Assembly (NCBI RefSeq): GCF_030269905.1
Contig: NZ_BSVC01000004.1
Location: 496,001 to 560,000 of the forward strand
Reading direction: 5' to 3'
From: Pelosinus sp. IPA-1
Lineage (GTDB): Bacteria; Bacillota; Negativicutes; DSM-13327
Length of the DNA: 64,000 nucleotides
Below the pieces are notes generated by a model. It did no database searches, was not told the origin of the DNA, and saw only the letters and a program-made list of their open reading frames with translations. A program made the position numbers and the translations under genes. This document shows, in pieces, positions 9,201-16,644 of the stretch. Position 1 is the stretch's first letter; each line of letters begins with the position of its first letter.

Positions 9201-9497
9201 TTACGCTTTATAGTCAATAGTTACCCCAATGTTCCCAGCACTGTGGCTAGCATGATTTGAAGATTTTTCTTTGTCTTCTTCAGCTTGTTGATTTTCTTGT
9301 TGGGGTTGATGCTTTTTCTTAGGGTCTGGCATATATTCAGGTCTCTTGAATAAACGTATGCGTCCTATAGGCTTAACTCGTAATGTTTTCTCAATTCCTT
9401 CGATTGGCAAAATACCTCGATCTCTTTCCAAAACATCATCCCCCCCTTTTAAACCCTTTAATTTATTTAAACATGCTTCTTTATACCTGTCAATCAT
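9201..9497 (-). CDS. Hypothetical small protein, element 1
   Basis: 98 aa if translated from ATG 9497, which lies 7 nt after the preceding stop and suggests coupling. A TTG at 9431 preceded by seven Gs would give 76 aa and is a real alternative. The middle is basic (KPIGRIRLFKRPEY); the C-terminal 40 residues are low-complexity, rich in K, Q, E and N, and probably disordered. No family recognised. It is the middle gene of the three-gene operon. Confidence 0.55.
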   Translation of the reverse strand: MIDRYKEACLNKLKGLKGGDDVLERDRGILPIEGIEKTLRVKPIGRIRLFKRPEYMPDPKKKHQPQQENQQAEEDKEKSSNHASHSAGNIGVTIDYKA

Positions 9498-9504
9498 TTA
9501 AGTC

Positions 9505-9741
9505 TTACAGTTTATTATTTATAAGATTAGGGTCAAAAAGTGGCATTTTATCCGTTTCAATCAGCGTATTGACAATTTCTTTTTCAAAAAGTAATAATGC
9601 AGGTGTATCAGCATGCTCAACATATTCAATAAATGTACATTCTCCTTTTGCTATGGCTTGATAAAGCCCATTTTTTTTATCCTTTCTTTCCATCACGAAA
9701 CCACGAAATAACCCTTGACACTTTTTCCTTTCATATGTCAT
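9505..9741 (-). CDS. Hypothetical small protein, element 1
   Basis: 78-aa soluble protein beginning MTYERKKCQG, with no transmembrane segment and no motif I recognise. GAGGTGG precedes the ATG at 9741. First gene of the three-gene operon that runs toward the interrupted ymxH; it starts about 110 bp downstream of the porin terminator and so needs its own promoter, which I could not place confidently. Confidence 0.55.
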   Translation of the reverse strand: MTYERKKCQGLFRGFVMERKDKKNGLYQAIAKGECTFIEYVEHADTPALLLFEKEIVNTLIETDKMPLFDPNLINNKL

Positions 9742-9849
9742 ATCACCACCTCATAGTAACCTATGAAAAAACAAGCTTTAATAGCACTATGAGTACAGTA
9801 GATGGGAGTTAAAACTATCCTTTATGTGAAACACAGTAAACAGTAGATA

Positions 9850-9880
9850 TAAAAAGAACACGAACTCACATGTTCGTGTC
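9850..9880 (-). terminator. Intrinsic terminator after porin
   Basis: The stem ACACGAAC / GTTCGTGT (9858-9865, 9872-9879) is followed on the minus strand by TTCTTTTT. It lies just after the porin stop. Confidence 0.8.
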
Positions 9881-9893
9881 TTTCTTAAAAAAG

Positions 9894-10832
9894 TTAAAAT
9901 TTATACGCAACAGTTGCACGGAAAGAAGTGTTATCTTTCGCTATTGATTCAGTTGCAATATTACTTCTATATAATAAGTTCAATGAGGTTGTTTTATCAA
10001 AGGTGTGGTTATAAATATAGTAAGCACCTTTTTGACCATTATCCCAATCAGTAGCAATATTGGATTTACTGCCAGTATTATGAGAATAGGCCGATAAAGT
10101 ATTTTTACTGTCAAATGCATAACTTACACCAAGAACAAGGGCGTCATTATTATTATCAGCATCTGATTTAAGATAATCAGCTACAAAATTCGCTTTACCA
10201 GTAGCATATTGCACATCAGTACCCCAATAGGTTTTATCACTTCCGACATTAGGATTAGACTTAGCTATGGTACCTCCTACAGTCCAATTTTTTGCTGGAC
10301 TATAAGAACCATGAAGGGAATAAACTTTATCTTTAGTACTTTGATCACTTTTACCAGCAACGAATTGTAATGAAGTCACACCCGATTTTCCATCTACAAC
10401 TAAACCATCAAGGAAAGACATATTCTCCCCAATATATGACTCACTGCTATAAAGCAGAGCTGTTGGCGTAATTGATACACCTTGACGTCCTAATTTATAT
10501 TTAAAATCTTTGCCTTTGAAGATTATGCCATATTGATCAAGAGTAACTAAACCGTTATTGCCATATTTATTTTGATCAAAGTCTGCACCAATTTTGTCGC
10601 CACTCAAACTTTGAGCCGCAAATCGAGCAAATAAGTCAACATTCTTATCTAAAGCGCTTTTGGCATTCAAACGGAAACTAAATATTCCACCTTGCGCATC
10701 AGGAATAGTATCCTTAGTATTTGAACGATACTGTGTTTTAATTTGACTATCGAATTCGACAGGTGCAGCAATGACAGCACCCGCGGTTAGAGCCATAGCG
10801 GCAGCAAGAGCAGTTGTTATTATCTTTTTCAT
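9894..10832 (-). CDS. Outer-membrane beta-barrel porin, cargo of element 1
   Basis: 312-aa protein with a classical signal peptide (MKKIITTALAAAMALTAGAVIAA, cleavage after the second Ala pair near residue 23). The mature part alternates polar and hydrophobic residues as amphipathic beta strands, with many Asn, Ser, Asp and Lys in loops and turns, and ends RATVAYKF. The terminal Phe is the signature recognised by the barrel-assembly machinery. This is a porin of the kind found in Negativicutes, which have an outer membrane. It would form a diffusion channel; substrate unknown. GGAGG precedes the ATG. It is flanked by its own terminator and a GC-rich leader. Confidence 0.85.
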   Translation of the reverse strand: MKKIITTALAAAMALTAGAVIAAPVEFDSQIKTQYRSNTKDTIPDAQGGIFSFRLNAKSALDKNVDLFARFAAQSLSGDKIGADFDQNKYGNNGLVTLDQYGIIFKGKDFKYKLGRQGVSITPTALLYSSESYIGENMSFLDGLVVDGKSGVTSLQFVAGKSDQSTKDKVYSLHGSYSPAKNWTVGGTIAKSNPNVGSDKTYWGTDVQYATGKANFVADYLKSDADNNNDALVLGVSYAFDSKNTLSAYSHNTGSKSNIATDWDNGQKGAYYIYNHTFDKTTSLNLLYRSNIATESIAKDNTSFRATVAYKF

Positions 10833-10859
10833 TTTTATTCCTCCAACGTTACTTATTTT

Positions 10860-10985
10860 TCCCCATGGCTCTTGGTACTGCAGATCTCCAGCTTTATTTG
10901 GCCCCGCCCACCAGCCTATCTTGCAACTACTTCCTAATGTTTATTGATCCTCACCTCCATATCACATAGGAACATTACAAAAAAT
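10860..10985 (-). other. GC-rich, possibly structured leader upstream of the porin
   Basis: In the otherwise AT-rich 10833-11229 intergenic stretch, the part just upstream of the porin is markedly G+C-rich and can fold as nested pairs on the minus strand: GGCT with AGCC, TGGT with ACCA, and CTG with CAG around AGATCT. It could be a 5' untranslated regulatory structure. It does not match a riboswitch class I know. The remaining 10986-11229 part is AT-rich and holds only the promoter region of the 45-aa gene. Confidence 0.35.
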
Positions 10986-11229
10986 TAGGTTTTACAGTAT
11001 ATTCTACATATAAATATCAAATTCCTCCTCTTTTAAAAACATTTGTATTTTTAAATAGTACATTTTCCATTTTTATCTAAAAACGCAAATTAATCTGCTA
11101 TAAAAGTACTTTCAGGAAACTACAAAATAGATTTTATCAAGCATTCGACTAAGTATAAAAGAACATGATATAATAAACGTAATCCATTTTTTTTACTGAA
11201 TTAACAATTACAAAAAGGAGGGACATTAC

Positions 11230-11367
11230 TTGAACTTACTAGCTCAACTACTTGAGAAAAAGAAAAAGGCAAATGAGAATAATAAGTCATTTTTGAAAGC
11301 TGCAAAAGGCAAAGCCGGCAATACCAGCCACCAAATTCCTATGAGAAAAACTGGCAGAGGTAAATAA
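11230..11367 (+). CDS. 45-aa basic protein upstream of recombinase 1
   Basis: Begins at TTG 11230 with AAGGAGGGA 8 nt upstream, an excellent ribosome site. The protein is very basic: a leading LLAQLLEKKKKANENNKS helix, then KAAKGKAGNTSHQ and a final RKTGRGK tail. A -10-like TATAAT lies at 11169-11174. It has its own terminator before the recombinase gene, which lies on the same strand. Function unknown. Its size, charge and place make it a candidate DNA-binding accessory factor, such as a recombination directionality factor; that is inference only. Confidence 0.6.
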   Translation: MNLLAQLLEKKKKANENNKSFLKAAKGKAGNTSHQIPMRKTGRGK

Positions 11368-11390
11368 TCCTTAATATAAAAATTGATCCT

Positions 11391-11427
11391 AAATGACAGA
11401 ACATATGCTCTGTCATTTTTATTTTAC
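11391..11427 (+). terminator. Intrinsic terminator after the 45-aa gene
   Basis: A perfect 10-bp stem AAATGACAGA / TCTGTCATTT (11391-11400, 11409-11418) is followed by TTTATTTT on the plus strand. It lies between the small gene and recombinase 1, so the two are separate transcripts unless there is readthrough. Confidence 0.85.
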
Positions 11428-11480
11428 CCTCACATAAAATTATACTATGAATATATTGTCTATCTTTTATGGAGGATAAT

Positions 11481-12953
11481 GTGAATGCACTATATGTGAG
11501 AGTCTCAACAGATGACCAGGCCCGCAAGGGCTATTCACTAGACGACCAAATCGAGGCATGTCGCAAACATTTATTAGTACTTGGCTCTACAACCGTAGAA
11601 GAATATATTGACAATGGCTACAGTGGCGAATTCTTAGAACGTCCAGGCCTTGAAAGGCTACGGGAAGATCTGCAAAAGGGCATAATTAAAACAGTAGCTA
11701 TTTATGATCCTGACCGTCTTTCCCGCAATCTTACCAATCAATTGATCATTGCTGCAGAAATAGAGAAAGCTGGTGCAACTATTACTTTTGTAACGGGTGA
11801 CTATGACTCCTCACCTGAAGGCCATTTATTTTTCAGCATGAAGGGCGCTATATCTGCCTACGAAAAAGCAAAAATACGTGAACGCACTTCTCGTGGTCGA
11901 CGAGCTAAAGCAAATAAAGGAAAAATCGTCTTTAATGCTCACCCTTTTGGTTATGACTGGGATAAAAAAAATAGCATGTATGTGATTAATGAAGAAGCAG
12001 CTAGAACCATACGTTTGATTTATGATTTATGCATTAATCACGGATTTGGGTCTAGAAAAATTGCCTTAGAATTATTGCACCTCGGTGTTGTTGGCATTAA
12101 CGGACGCCCACTCTCAACCTGTACTGTCTCACGTATACTCACCAAAGAAATGTACCATGGGCAACACCATCTATTTAAACAAAAAACCAGTAAAACTGGC
12201 CAAAATACACGTGAAATTAAAACTAATCCTCAGGAGTTATGGATTCCCGTCAATATACCAGCTATAGTAACTAGAGAAATATGGGAAGCGGCCCAAATCC
12301 AAATACAAAAAAATAAAATATTAGCAAAACGTAATAATAAACACAGTTACCTGCTGCGAGGATTATTATATTGCGCCCTTTGCGGACGCTCTATGACGGC
12401 CTATGCTCGCACTTCTAAACGTAAAACAGGTGATGATATAATCTATTATTATTATTCCTGCATTTCGAAAGAGTCAAGCTCCTATACACTTAATGGCACT
12501 CCCTGCACATGCCGTAGAATTCCCGTGGATGATTTGGATTCTGCCGTTTGGGAATTTATTATTTCTATCGCCAAAAATAATAATCAGTTAAAAGATTACT
12601 TATATTCCAAAAATAACCTCACTTACGCAAAAGAAATTAGCTACTTAAATAACCTCCAATTAGAACTTAAGAAAAAGCAGATGAGTACTATGCGCTGGTA
12701 TCATGAAAACACAATCGACTACGAAACAGCAGAAAAGACATTAAAGAATATTAACTCAGAATTAGAGACGATTCATACTACTCTTTCTGAATTAACAATA
12801 TCTCAAGGAAAAGAAAATCAGCTGGTTCTATCACCAGCTGATTTTCTAAAAGCCAAGACCTTTAAAGAAAAACGGAGTGTACTCACGAAACTTCCCTATC
12901 GCATCTATGCAGCGCGGCAAGAGGAACATTTTGAGTTCTTTTTTGAAAAGTAA
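11481..12953 (+). CDS. Large serine recombinase of element 1 (SpoIVCA/CisA type)
   Basis: 490-aa site-specific recombinase. The N-terminal resolvase domain (about 1-150) has catalytic S9 in YVRVSTDDQ, the arginine-bearing DPDRLSRNL and EKAKIRERT segments. The recombinase domain (about 155-270) includes FGYDWD. A zinc ribbon (CALC ... C ... CTC) lies near 295-350, then a coiled coil and C-terminal region. GGAGG is 5 nt before GTG 11481; an ATG at 11469 overlaps that site and is unlikely to be the start. It is closely similar to the recombinase at 41035. Its 3' end faces the 5' part of ymxH, so the two are convergent. Confidence 0.92.
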   Translation: MNALYVRVSTDDQARKGYSLDDQIEACRKHLLVLGSTTVEEYIDNGYSGEFLERPGLERLREDLQKGIIKTVAIYDPDRLSRNLTNQLIIAAEIEKAGATITFVTGDYDSSPEGHLFFSMKGAISAYEKAKIRERTSRGRRAKANKGKIVFNAHPFGYDWDKKNSMYVINEEAARTIRLIYDLCINHGFGSRKIALELLHLGVVGINGRPLSTCTVSRILTKEMYHGQHHLFKQKTSKTGQNTREIKTNPQELWIPVNIPAIVTREIWEAAQIQIQKNKILAKRNNKHSYLLRGLLYCALCGRSMTAYARTSKRKTGDDIIYYYYSCISKESSSYTLNGTPCTCRRIPVDDLDSAVWEFIISIAKNNNQLKDYLYSKNNLTYAKEISYLNNLQLELKKKQMSTMRWYHENTIDYETAEKTLKNINSELETIHTTLSELTISQGKENQLVLSPADFLKAKTFKEKRSVLTKLPYRIYAARQEEHFEFFFEK

Positions 12954-12965
12954 TTTGCCTTCTCT

Positions 12966-13016
12966 TTATATTGTCATTTGTGCATCTGATACGTTAAGAT
13001 CTGACGTCTTTAACAT
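12966..13016 (-). pseudogene. ymxH: ymxH 5' part (start codon and first residues)
   Basis: ATG 13016 follows AGGAGG with a 7-nt gap. It encodes MLKTSDLNVSDAQMTI before a stop; only MLKTSDL is native, the rest being read from element DNA. The same SDL codons continue at 8798-8808 into the YmxH body. The gene starts 84 bp after spoIIR and carries a mother-cell-type promoter candidate. A transcript from here runs antisense through recombinase 1 as long as the element is present. Confidence 0.85.
12994..13004. repeat. Element 1 attachment core, right copy
   Basis: TTAAGATCTGA, identical to 8798-8808. Flanks differ: ATACG before and CGTCTT after, against TAAGC before and TACACA after in the left copy. 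That is expected if attL and attR are hybrids of a chromosomal and an element site. Confidence 0.85.
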
Positions 13017-13052
13017 ATTTTTGCCTCCTAGCACAACTCTGCTTGTTCCATA

Positions 13053-13081
13053 TATTATATGAGAACAGTGAATAAATGTGC
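13053..13081 (-). promoter_or_regulatory. Candidate sigma-E/sigma-K promoter for ymxH
   Basis: On the minus strand GCACATT (13075-13081), a 13-bp gap, then CATATAATA (13053-13061). CATATAAT differs in one base from the sigma-E -10 CATACAAT, and the nonamer also fits the sigma-K pattern CATANNNTA. GCACATT matches six of seven positions of the sigma-E -35. The spacing is slightly short. Assigned by eye against Bacillus consensus sequences. Confidence 0.5.
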
Positions 13082-13099
13082 TAAGGAGTAATAAACTCT

Positions 13100-13708
13100 T
13101 CACTTAACATTTTCCTTCCATAATTCAACGAGCTTTGAACGGAATTCAATTTTTCCATCTTGTTGTTCCTGATTATCCGCGTATCCTTGCTGTTTTGGTA
13201 TAGCGGTCGCATTTGTTATATCAATGAAACATAGGGGAGGAAATAATACGCACCACCAATTTTTCCCCTCTGCCTTACCTATTAAAATTCGTACTGCTTC
13301 ATATTTTCCGGCTGGCAGCACCAAATTACCATATGCTTTTATCGGAAAATCAAACATTCCAATCTCAATATCGACTGGATACTGAGCGCCATTCTTACTT
13401 AAAATTTCTTCACTTATTGCAATGAGCTCTTGTTGATGCGTAACTACAACCTTCTTTGCAGCCTCTTTATTATTAGCAGTTTCTAGGTAAGGTGCCAAAT
13501 AAGCAATTACTGCATCGCGCACCTTCAATTTTAACTGCTGATCTTCCGTGCTGTCACTGTTAGCCAGCACATGTAAGCGAATTAAATCTTCTTTACCAAC
13601 AGATACAGGCAAACTTTCTCTACCCTGTAACGTTAAAAATCCCCAACCTGCTATAATAAAAAAACCTAAACCAAGTAAACCAAATCCCCATAATAATTTT
13701 CTCTTCAC
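13100..13708 (-). CDS. spoIIR: Stage II sporulation protein R
   Basis: 202-aa secreted signalling protein made in the forespore; it triggers SpoIIGA to cleave pro-sigma-E in the mother cell. An N-terminal hydrophobic segment (residues about 7-27) directs export. Family hallmarks RLHVLANSDS, KVRDAVIAYL and WWCVLFPPLCFID are present, so it is complete. GTG 13708 is the start. It begins 21 bp after sigG and so should share the forespore promoter seen upstream of sigG, giving both genes the sigma-F timing known in Bacillus. Confidence 0.95.
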   Translation of the reverse strand: MKRKLLWGFGLLGLGFFIIAGWGFLTLQGRESLPVSVGKEDLIRLHVLANSDSTEDQQLKLKVRDAVIAYLAPYLETANNKEAAKKVVVTHQQELIAISEEILSKNGAQYPVDIEIGMFDFPIKAYGNLVLPAGKYEAVRILIGKAEGKNWWCVLFPPLCFIDITNATAIPKQQGYADNQEQQDGKIEFRSKLVELWKENVK

Positions 13709-13729
13709 AGTAAATTTTCTCCCACCTGT

Positions 13730-14503
13730 TTATATATATTTACGCATATGACCAAGGGCTGCTTTTTCTAATCTTGAAACTTGTGCTTGCGATATCCCAA
13801 TCTCATCAGCGACTTCCATTTGTGTCTTACCTTCAAAAAATCGCAGATTAAGAATATGTTTTTCTCTATCGCTGAGCCTGCGTAATGCATCCTTAATAGC
13901 TACCCCTTCTAGCCAATTAAAATCCAGTTGTTTATCATCACTAATTTGGTCCATCACAAAAATAGGATCACCGCCATCATGATAAATTGGCTCGAATAAA
14001 GAAATTGGTTCTTGAATCGCATCAAGAGCGAATATTATTTCTTCCCGTTGAATTTTGAGCTCATCAGCAATTTCCTTTATAGAAGGTTCCCGGGAATGTC
14101 TGCTGACGAGAGAATCCCTTACCTGCAATGCTTTGTAGGCAATATCCCGCATAGATCGACTAACTCGGATGGGATTATTATCACGTAAATAACGACGTAT
14201 TTCACCAATAATCATCGGTACAGCATAAGTAGAAAATTTGACGTTTTGTGAAAGGTCAAAATTGTCGATTGCTTTCATTAGACCAATACAACCAACCTGA
14301 AACAAATCATCTACATATTCACCGCGATTATTAAACCGCTGGATTACACTAAGAACCAATCGTAAATTGCCGTAGATTAATTGTTCTCTTACAGATAGTT
14401 CTCCATTTTGTAGCACAACAAACAATTCACGCATTTTAGTAGCGGAAAGCACCGGGAGTTTCGCTGTATTAACACCGCAAATTTCCACTTTATTTATAAT
14501 CAT
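13730..14503 (-). CDS. sigG: RNA polymerase sigma-G (late forespore)
   Basis: 257 aa, collinear with Bacillus sigma-G: NKVEICGVNTAKLPVL at the N-terminus (the SpoIIAB-contact/gin region), region 2 with YVDDLFQVGCIGLMKAIDNFD, and region 4 with GISQAQVSRLEKAALGHM. ATG 14503 is set by GGGGGG six nt upstream; eight earlier in-frame codons lack a site. It directs late forespore genes. It lies between sigE and spoIIR as in many spore formers but is separated from sigE by a terminator and its own promoter. Confidence 0.97.
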   Translation of the reverse strand: MIINKVEICGVNTAKLPVLSATKMRELFVVLQNGELSVREQLIYGNLRLVLSVIQRFNNRGEYVDDLFQVGCIGLMKAIDNFDLSQNVKFSTYAVPMIIGEIRRYLRDNNPIRVSRSMRDIAYKALQVRDSLVSRHSREPSIKEIADELKIQREEIIFALDAIQEPISLFEPIYHDGGDPIFVMDQISDDKQLDFNWLEGVAIKDALRRLSDREKHILNLRFFEGKTQMEVADEIGISQAQVSRLEKAALGHMRKYI

Positions 14504-14558
14504 TTTTTTCCCCCCATTGGTTTCCATAAATCCATTTTAACAAATACCATACATGAGC

Positions 14559-14587
14559 ATTATTGCCATGCATAGTTAGTTTTATTC
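14559..14587 (-). promoter_or_regulatory. Candidate sigma-F-type promoter for sigG-spoIIR
   Basis: On the minus strand GAATA (14583-14587), 15 bp, GGCAATAAT (14559-14567). The -10 fits the published sigma-F pattern GGHNANAHT at every position and the -35 fits the relaxed GHATR. Transcription would begin about 48 bp before sigG. In Bacillus sigG and spoIIR are both sigma-F targets, so context supports it. Confidence 0.6.
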
Positions 14588-14697
14588 ACATGACCATCGC
14601 AAACATTAATTGAATACTCTTATTTTAACTACATTATCAGGATATTTAAGTAAAATTCTACGCTGTACTACCAACGTTGTTACTATTTTTTCTGCGC

Positions 14698-14738
14698 AAA
14701 AAAAAAGACCTAGCTTAGCTAAGTCCTTTGTTAGGTCT
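14698..14738 (-). terminator. Intrinsic terminator after sigE
   Basis: AGACCTA (14706-14712) pairs with TAGGTCT (14732-14738), with an inner CTTAGCTAAG palindrome, and is followed on the minus strand by nine Ts. It overlaps the sigE stop and isolates spoIIGA-sigE from sigG. Confidence 0.85.
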
Positions 14739-15474
14739 ATTCCATACGTAGTATTTCCTTACGTAACCTTTTTATAATTCTTTTCTCGAGTCTAGATATG
14801 TAAGACTGTGATATCCCTAGCATATCTGCTACCTCTTTTTGGGTACGCTCTAGTCCATCATCATGTAGTCCAAATCTTAATTCCATAATACGCCGTTCTC
14901 GACCACATAATTTATTCATCGCAGCATGTAATAAAGTTTTATCGACTTCCTCCTCTACAGATTTATAAATAATATCGTTTTCAGTACCCAATACATCGGA
15001 TAATAGTAGTTCATTTCCATCCCAATCAATATTTAGCGGTTCATCAAACGATACTTCTGCTCTTGTTTTACTATTGCGTCTCAGATACATCAATATTTCA
15101 TTTTCAATACACCTTGAAGCATAGGTAGCTAATTTTATGCGTTTGACAGGATCAAATGTGTTGACAGCTTTAATTAGGCCAATGGTACCGATGCTGACTA
15201 AATCTTCAATGCCAACACCTGTATTTTCGAATTTACGAGCAATGTAAACGACTAAGCGTAGATTCCTCTCGATAAAAATACTTTTTACTCCTAATTCACC
15301 TTTTTGCAAACGATTTAATAGAAATACTTCTTCGTCATTACTTAAAGGGGGAGGCAGAACTTCTGTACTACCAACGTAAAAAACCTCATCCGTTTCTAAT
15401 ATTCCAAACCACTGTAATATACCAATCATTTTAAGTTTAATTACTATTTTAACTATAGACCATGTCATGCGCAT
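14737..15474 (-). CDS. sigE: RNA polymerase pro-sigma-E (early mother cell)
   Basis: 245 aa. The first about 30 residues form a hydrophobic/basic pro-sequence ([15 protein letters not shown]...) that tethers the inactive precursor to the septal membrane until SpoIIGA removes it. Region 2 ([21 protein letters not shown]) and region 4 ([20 protein letters not shown]) are intact. It drives early mother-cell genes. ATG 15474 has GAGGGGG 7 nt upstream and overlaps the end of spoIIGA by 10 nt, so the protease and its substrate are translationally coupled. Confidence 0.96.
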   Translation of the reverse strand: MRMTWSIVKIVIKLKMIGILQWFGILETDEVFYVGSTEVLPPPLSNDEEVFLLNRLQKGELGVKSIFIERNLRLVVYIARKFENTGVGIEDLVSIGTIGLIKAVNTFDPVKRIKLATYASRCIENEILMYLRRNSKTRAEVSFDEPLNIDWDGNELLLSDVLGTENDIIYKSVEEEVDKTLLHAAMNKLCGRERRIMELRFGLHDDGLERTQKEVADMLGISQSYISRLEKRIIKRLRKEILRME

Positions 15475-16403
15475 ACACTTGCCCCCTCTTTTTTGTATAG
15501 TTCATTTATTATCTGAGGATGCAGCAACCCAGCATATTTCCCATCCCCAGACAAAGCACCATTATAAATAGCAATAATCACATCATGAACTTCTATTAAT
15601 TCTGACTTGCTCTCCACTAATAAACAGTCAGCCTTAAAAGCCAACAACATGCTACGACTACCAATTGCATGGTAGGGTATAATTTGGGTGCGGTCCAGCC
15701 ACCTTATATCGGTGCATTGGGTTAGATTCGTTAGCCAAAGATCAGGACTATTTTCACGTAGATAAGTTACCACTCCCTCACTTAAAATTGGCTCCAAGGC
15801 ACCTTGGTCAACAATGACTACGGGTTTGCGACCTACTGGTGTATATAATCCATTACCTGTATCAAGCATTGCAGTAATGTCAACCTTTTTGCCGTTATAT
15901 TCAATTGTTGTCTGATATAAGTTTTGGCAATGTTTCTTACCAAGCAGCATGCTTCGCACAATGCTAACAATTAAGAAAATACCCAGGCCTCCCCCAAATA
16001 GTAAATTTTCCCAAGAAAGTTTCATAAGCACTGTTGTGAAGGTGTCCATATGATGATTAGTGTGCCAAAAATATAACCAGCCAACGATTGCTCCTCCTAA
16101 AATAAAGGATACAATATAAAAAGATCCTAAAAGTAAAAGTAATTTACGTCTAGATTGATAACCAAAAGATATCAGAACTAACAATAGGGATATTGCCATC
16201 TTCGCGAACGCTGTATTTAAGATATCAGAGTTCGCTAACATACTAAATAAAACATAGCAACTTCCAATTGCGGCTGCTAAAATAATACGCCATATTTTGT
16301 AAGTAATTCCAGCCGTCCAAGCCGTCAACAACAATATCGTACTATTCATCATTATATTGATAATAAAAAGCACATCCGCATATATATACACATTGATTAC
16401 CAT
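15465..16403 (-). CDS. spoIIGA: Sporulation sigma-E factor-processing peptidase
   Basis: 312-aa membrane aspartic protease. The N-terminal half has five predicted transmembrane helices (residues about 6-150). The C-terminal cytosolic domain carries the catalytic aspartate D181 in [14 protein letters not shown]. It dimerises and cleaves pro-sigma-E when SpoIIR signals from the forespore. It forms an operon with sigE (10-nt overlap). About 65 bp upstream there is a TATAAT at 16469-16474 that could serve as a -10; I could not identify a convincing -35 or Spo0A box. Confidence 0.95.
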   Translation of the reverse strand: MVINVYIYADVLFIINIMMNSTILLLTAWTAGITYKIWRIILAAAIGSCYVLFSMLANSDILNTAFAKMAISLLLVLISFGYQSRRKLLLLLGSFYIVSFILGGAIVGWLYFWHTNHHMDTFTTVLMKLSWENLLFGGGLGIFLIVSIVRSMLLGKKHCQNLYQTTIEYNGKKVDITAMLDTGNGLYTPVGRKPVVIVDQGALEPILSEGVVTYLRENSPDLWLTNLTQCTDIRWLDRTQIIPYHAIGSRSMLLAFKADCLLVESKSELIEVHDVIIAIYNGALSGDGKYAGLLHPQIINELYKKEGASVCA

Positions 16404-16546
16404 CCCATCAATTTGTTGGCAATACTCTTTTTATAATAATCTATTGTCCCAAAGCATAAGTTATTCTTATTATAACAAATAGGTCTTTTTTTTTTTGTAG
16501 AAATATGGTTTTATTTTCCATTTTATTTGTCACAAAGACGAACAAA

Positions 16547-16584
16547 AAAAGCATGTGAAATTTCATTGTTTCACATGCTTTTTA
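16547..16584. terminator. Bidirectional-looking terminator between ftsZ and spoIIGA
   Basis: GCATGTGAAA / TTTCACATGC (16551-16560, 16569-16578) with A-run before and T-run after, so it can act on either strand. The minus-strand use, ending ftsZ, is the relevant one. Confidence 0.85.
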
Positions 16585-16644
16585 TTCGTTTTTACTATTC
16601 ATAATATATTCTAACTAGTACTCAAAAAATAACAATTATAGATA

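Larger units (their letters stand above)
8798..12993. mobile_element. Element 1: serine-recombinase element interrupting ymxH (skin-like)
   Basis: A 4,196-bp segment bounded by the direct repeat TTAAGATCTGA (8798-8808 and 12994-13004). The left flank encodes residues 5 onward of YmxH; the right flank encodes its first residues with a good ribosome site. Excision through the core restores an uninterrupted gene in frame. Contents on the minus strand: porin, then three small genes. On the plus strand: a 45-aa protein and a large serine recombinase whose stop is about 40 bp from the right core. No transposase or inverted terminal repeats are seen. The layout parallels the sigK skin element of Bacillus; whether excision is regulated is inference. 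Confidence 0.88.

Noticed and set aside
10860-10985. Cyclic-di-GMP (GEMM) riboswitch before the porin
   Set aside because: The conserved GEMM core sequences and tetraloop arrangement are absent.
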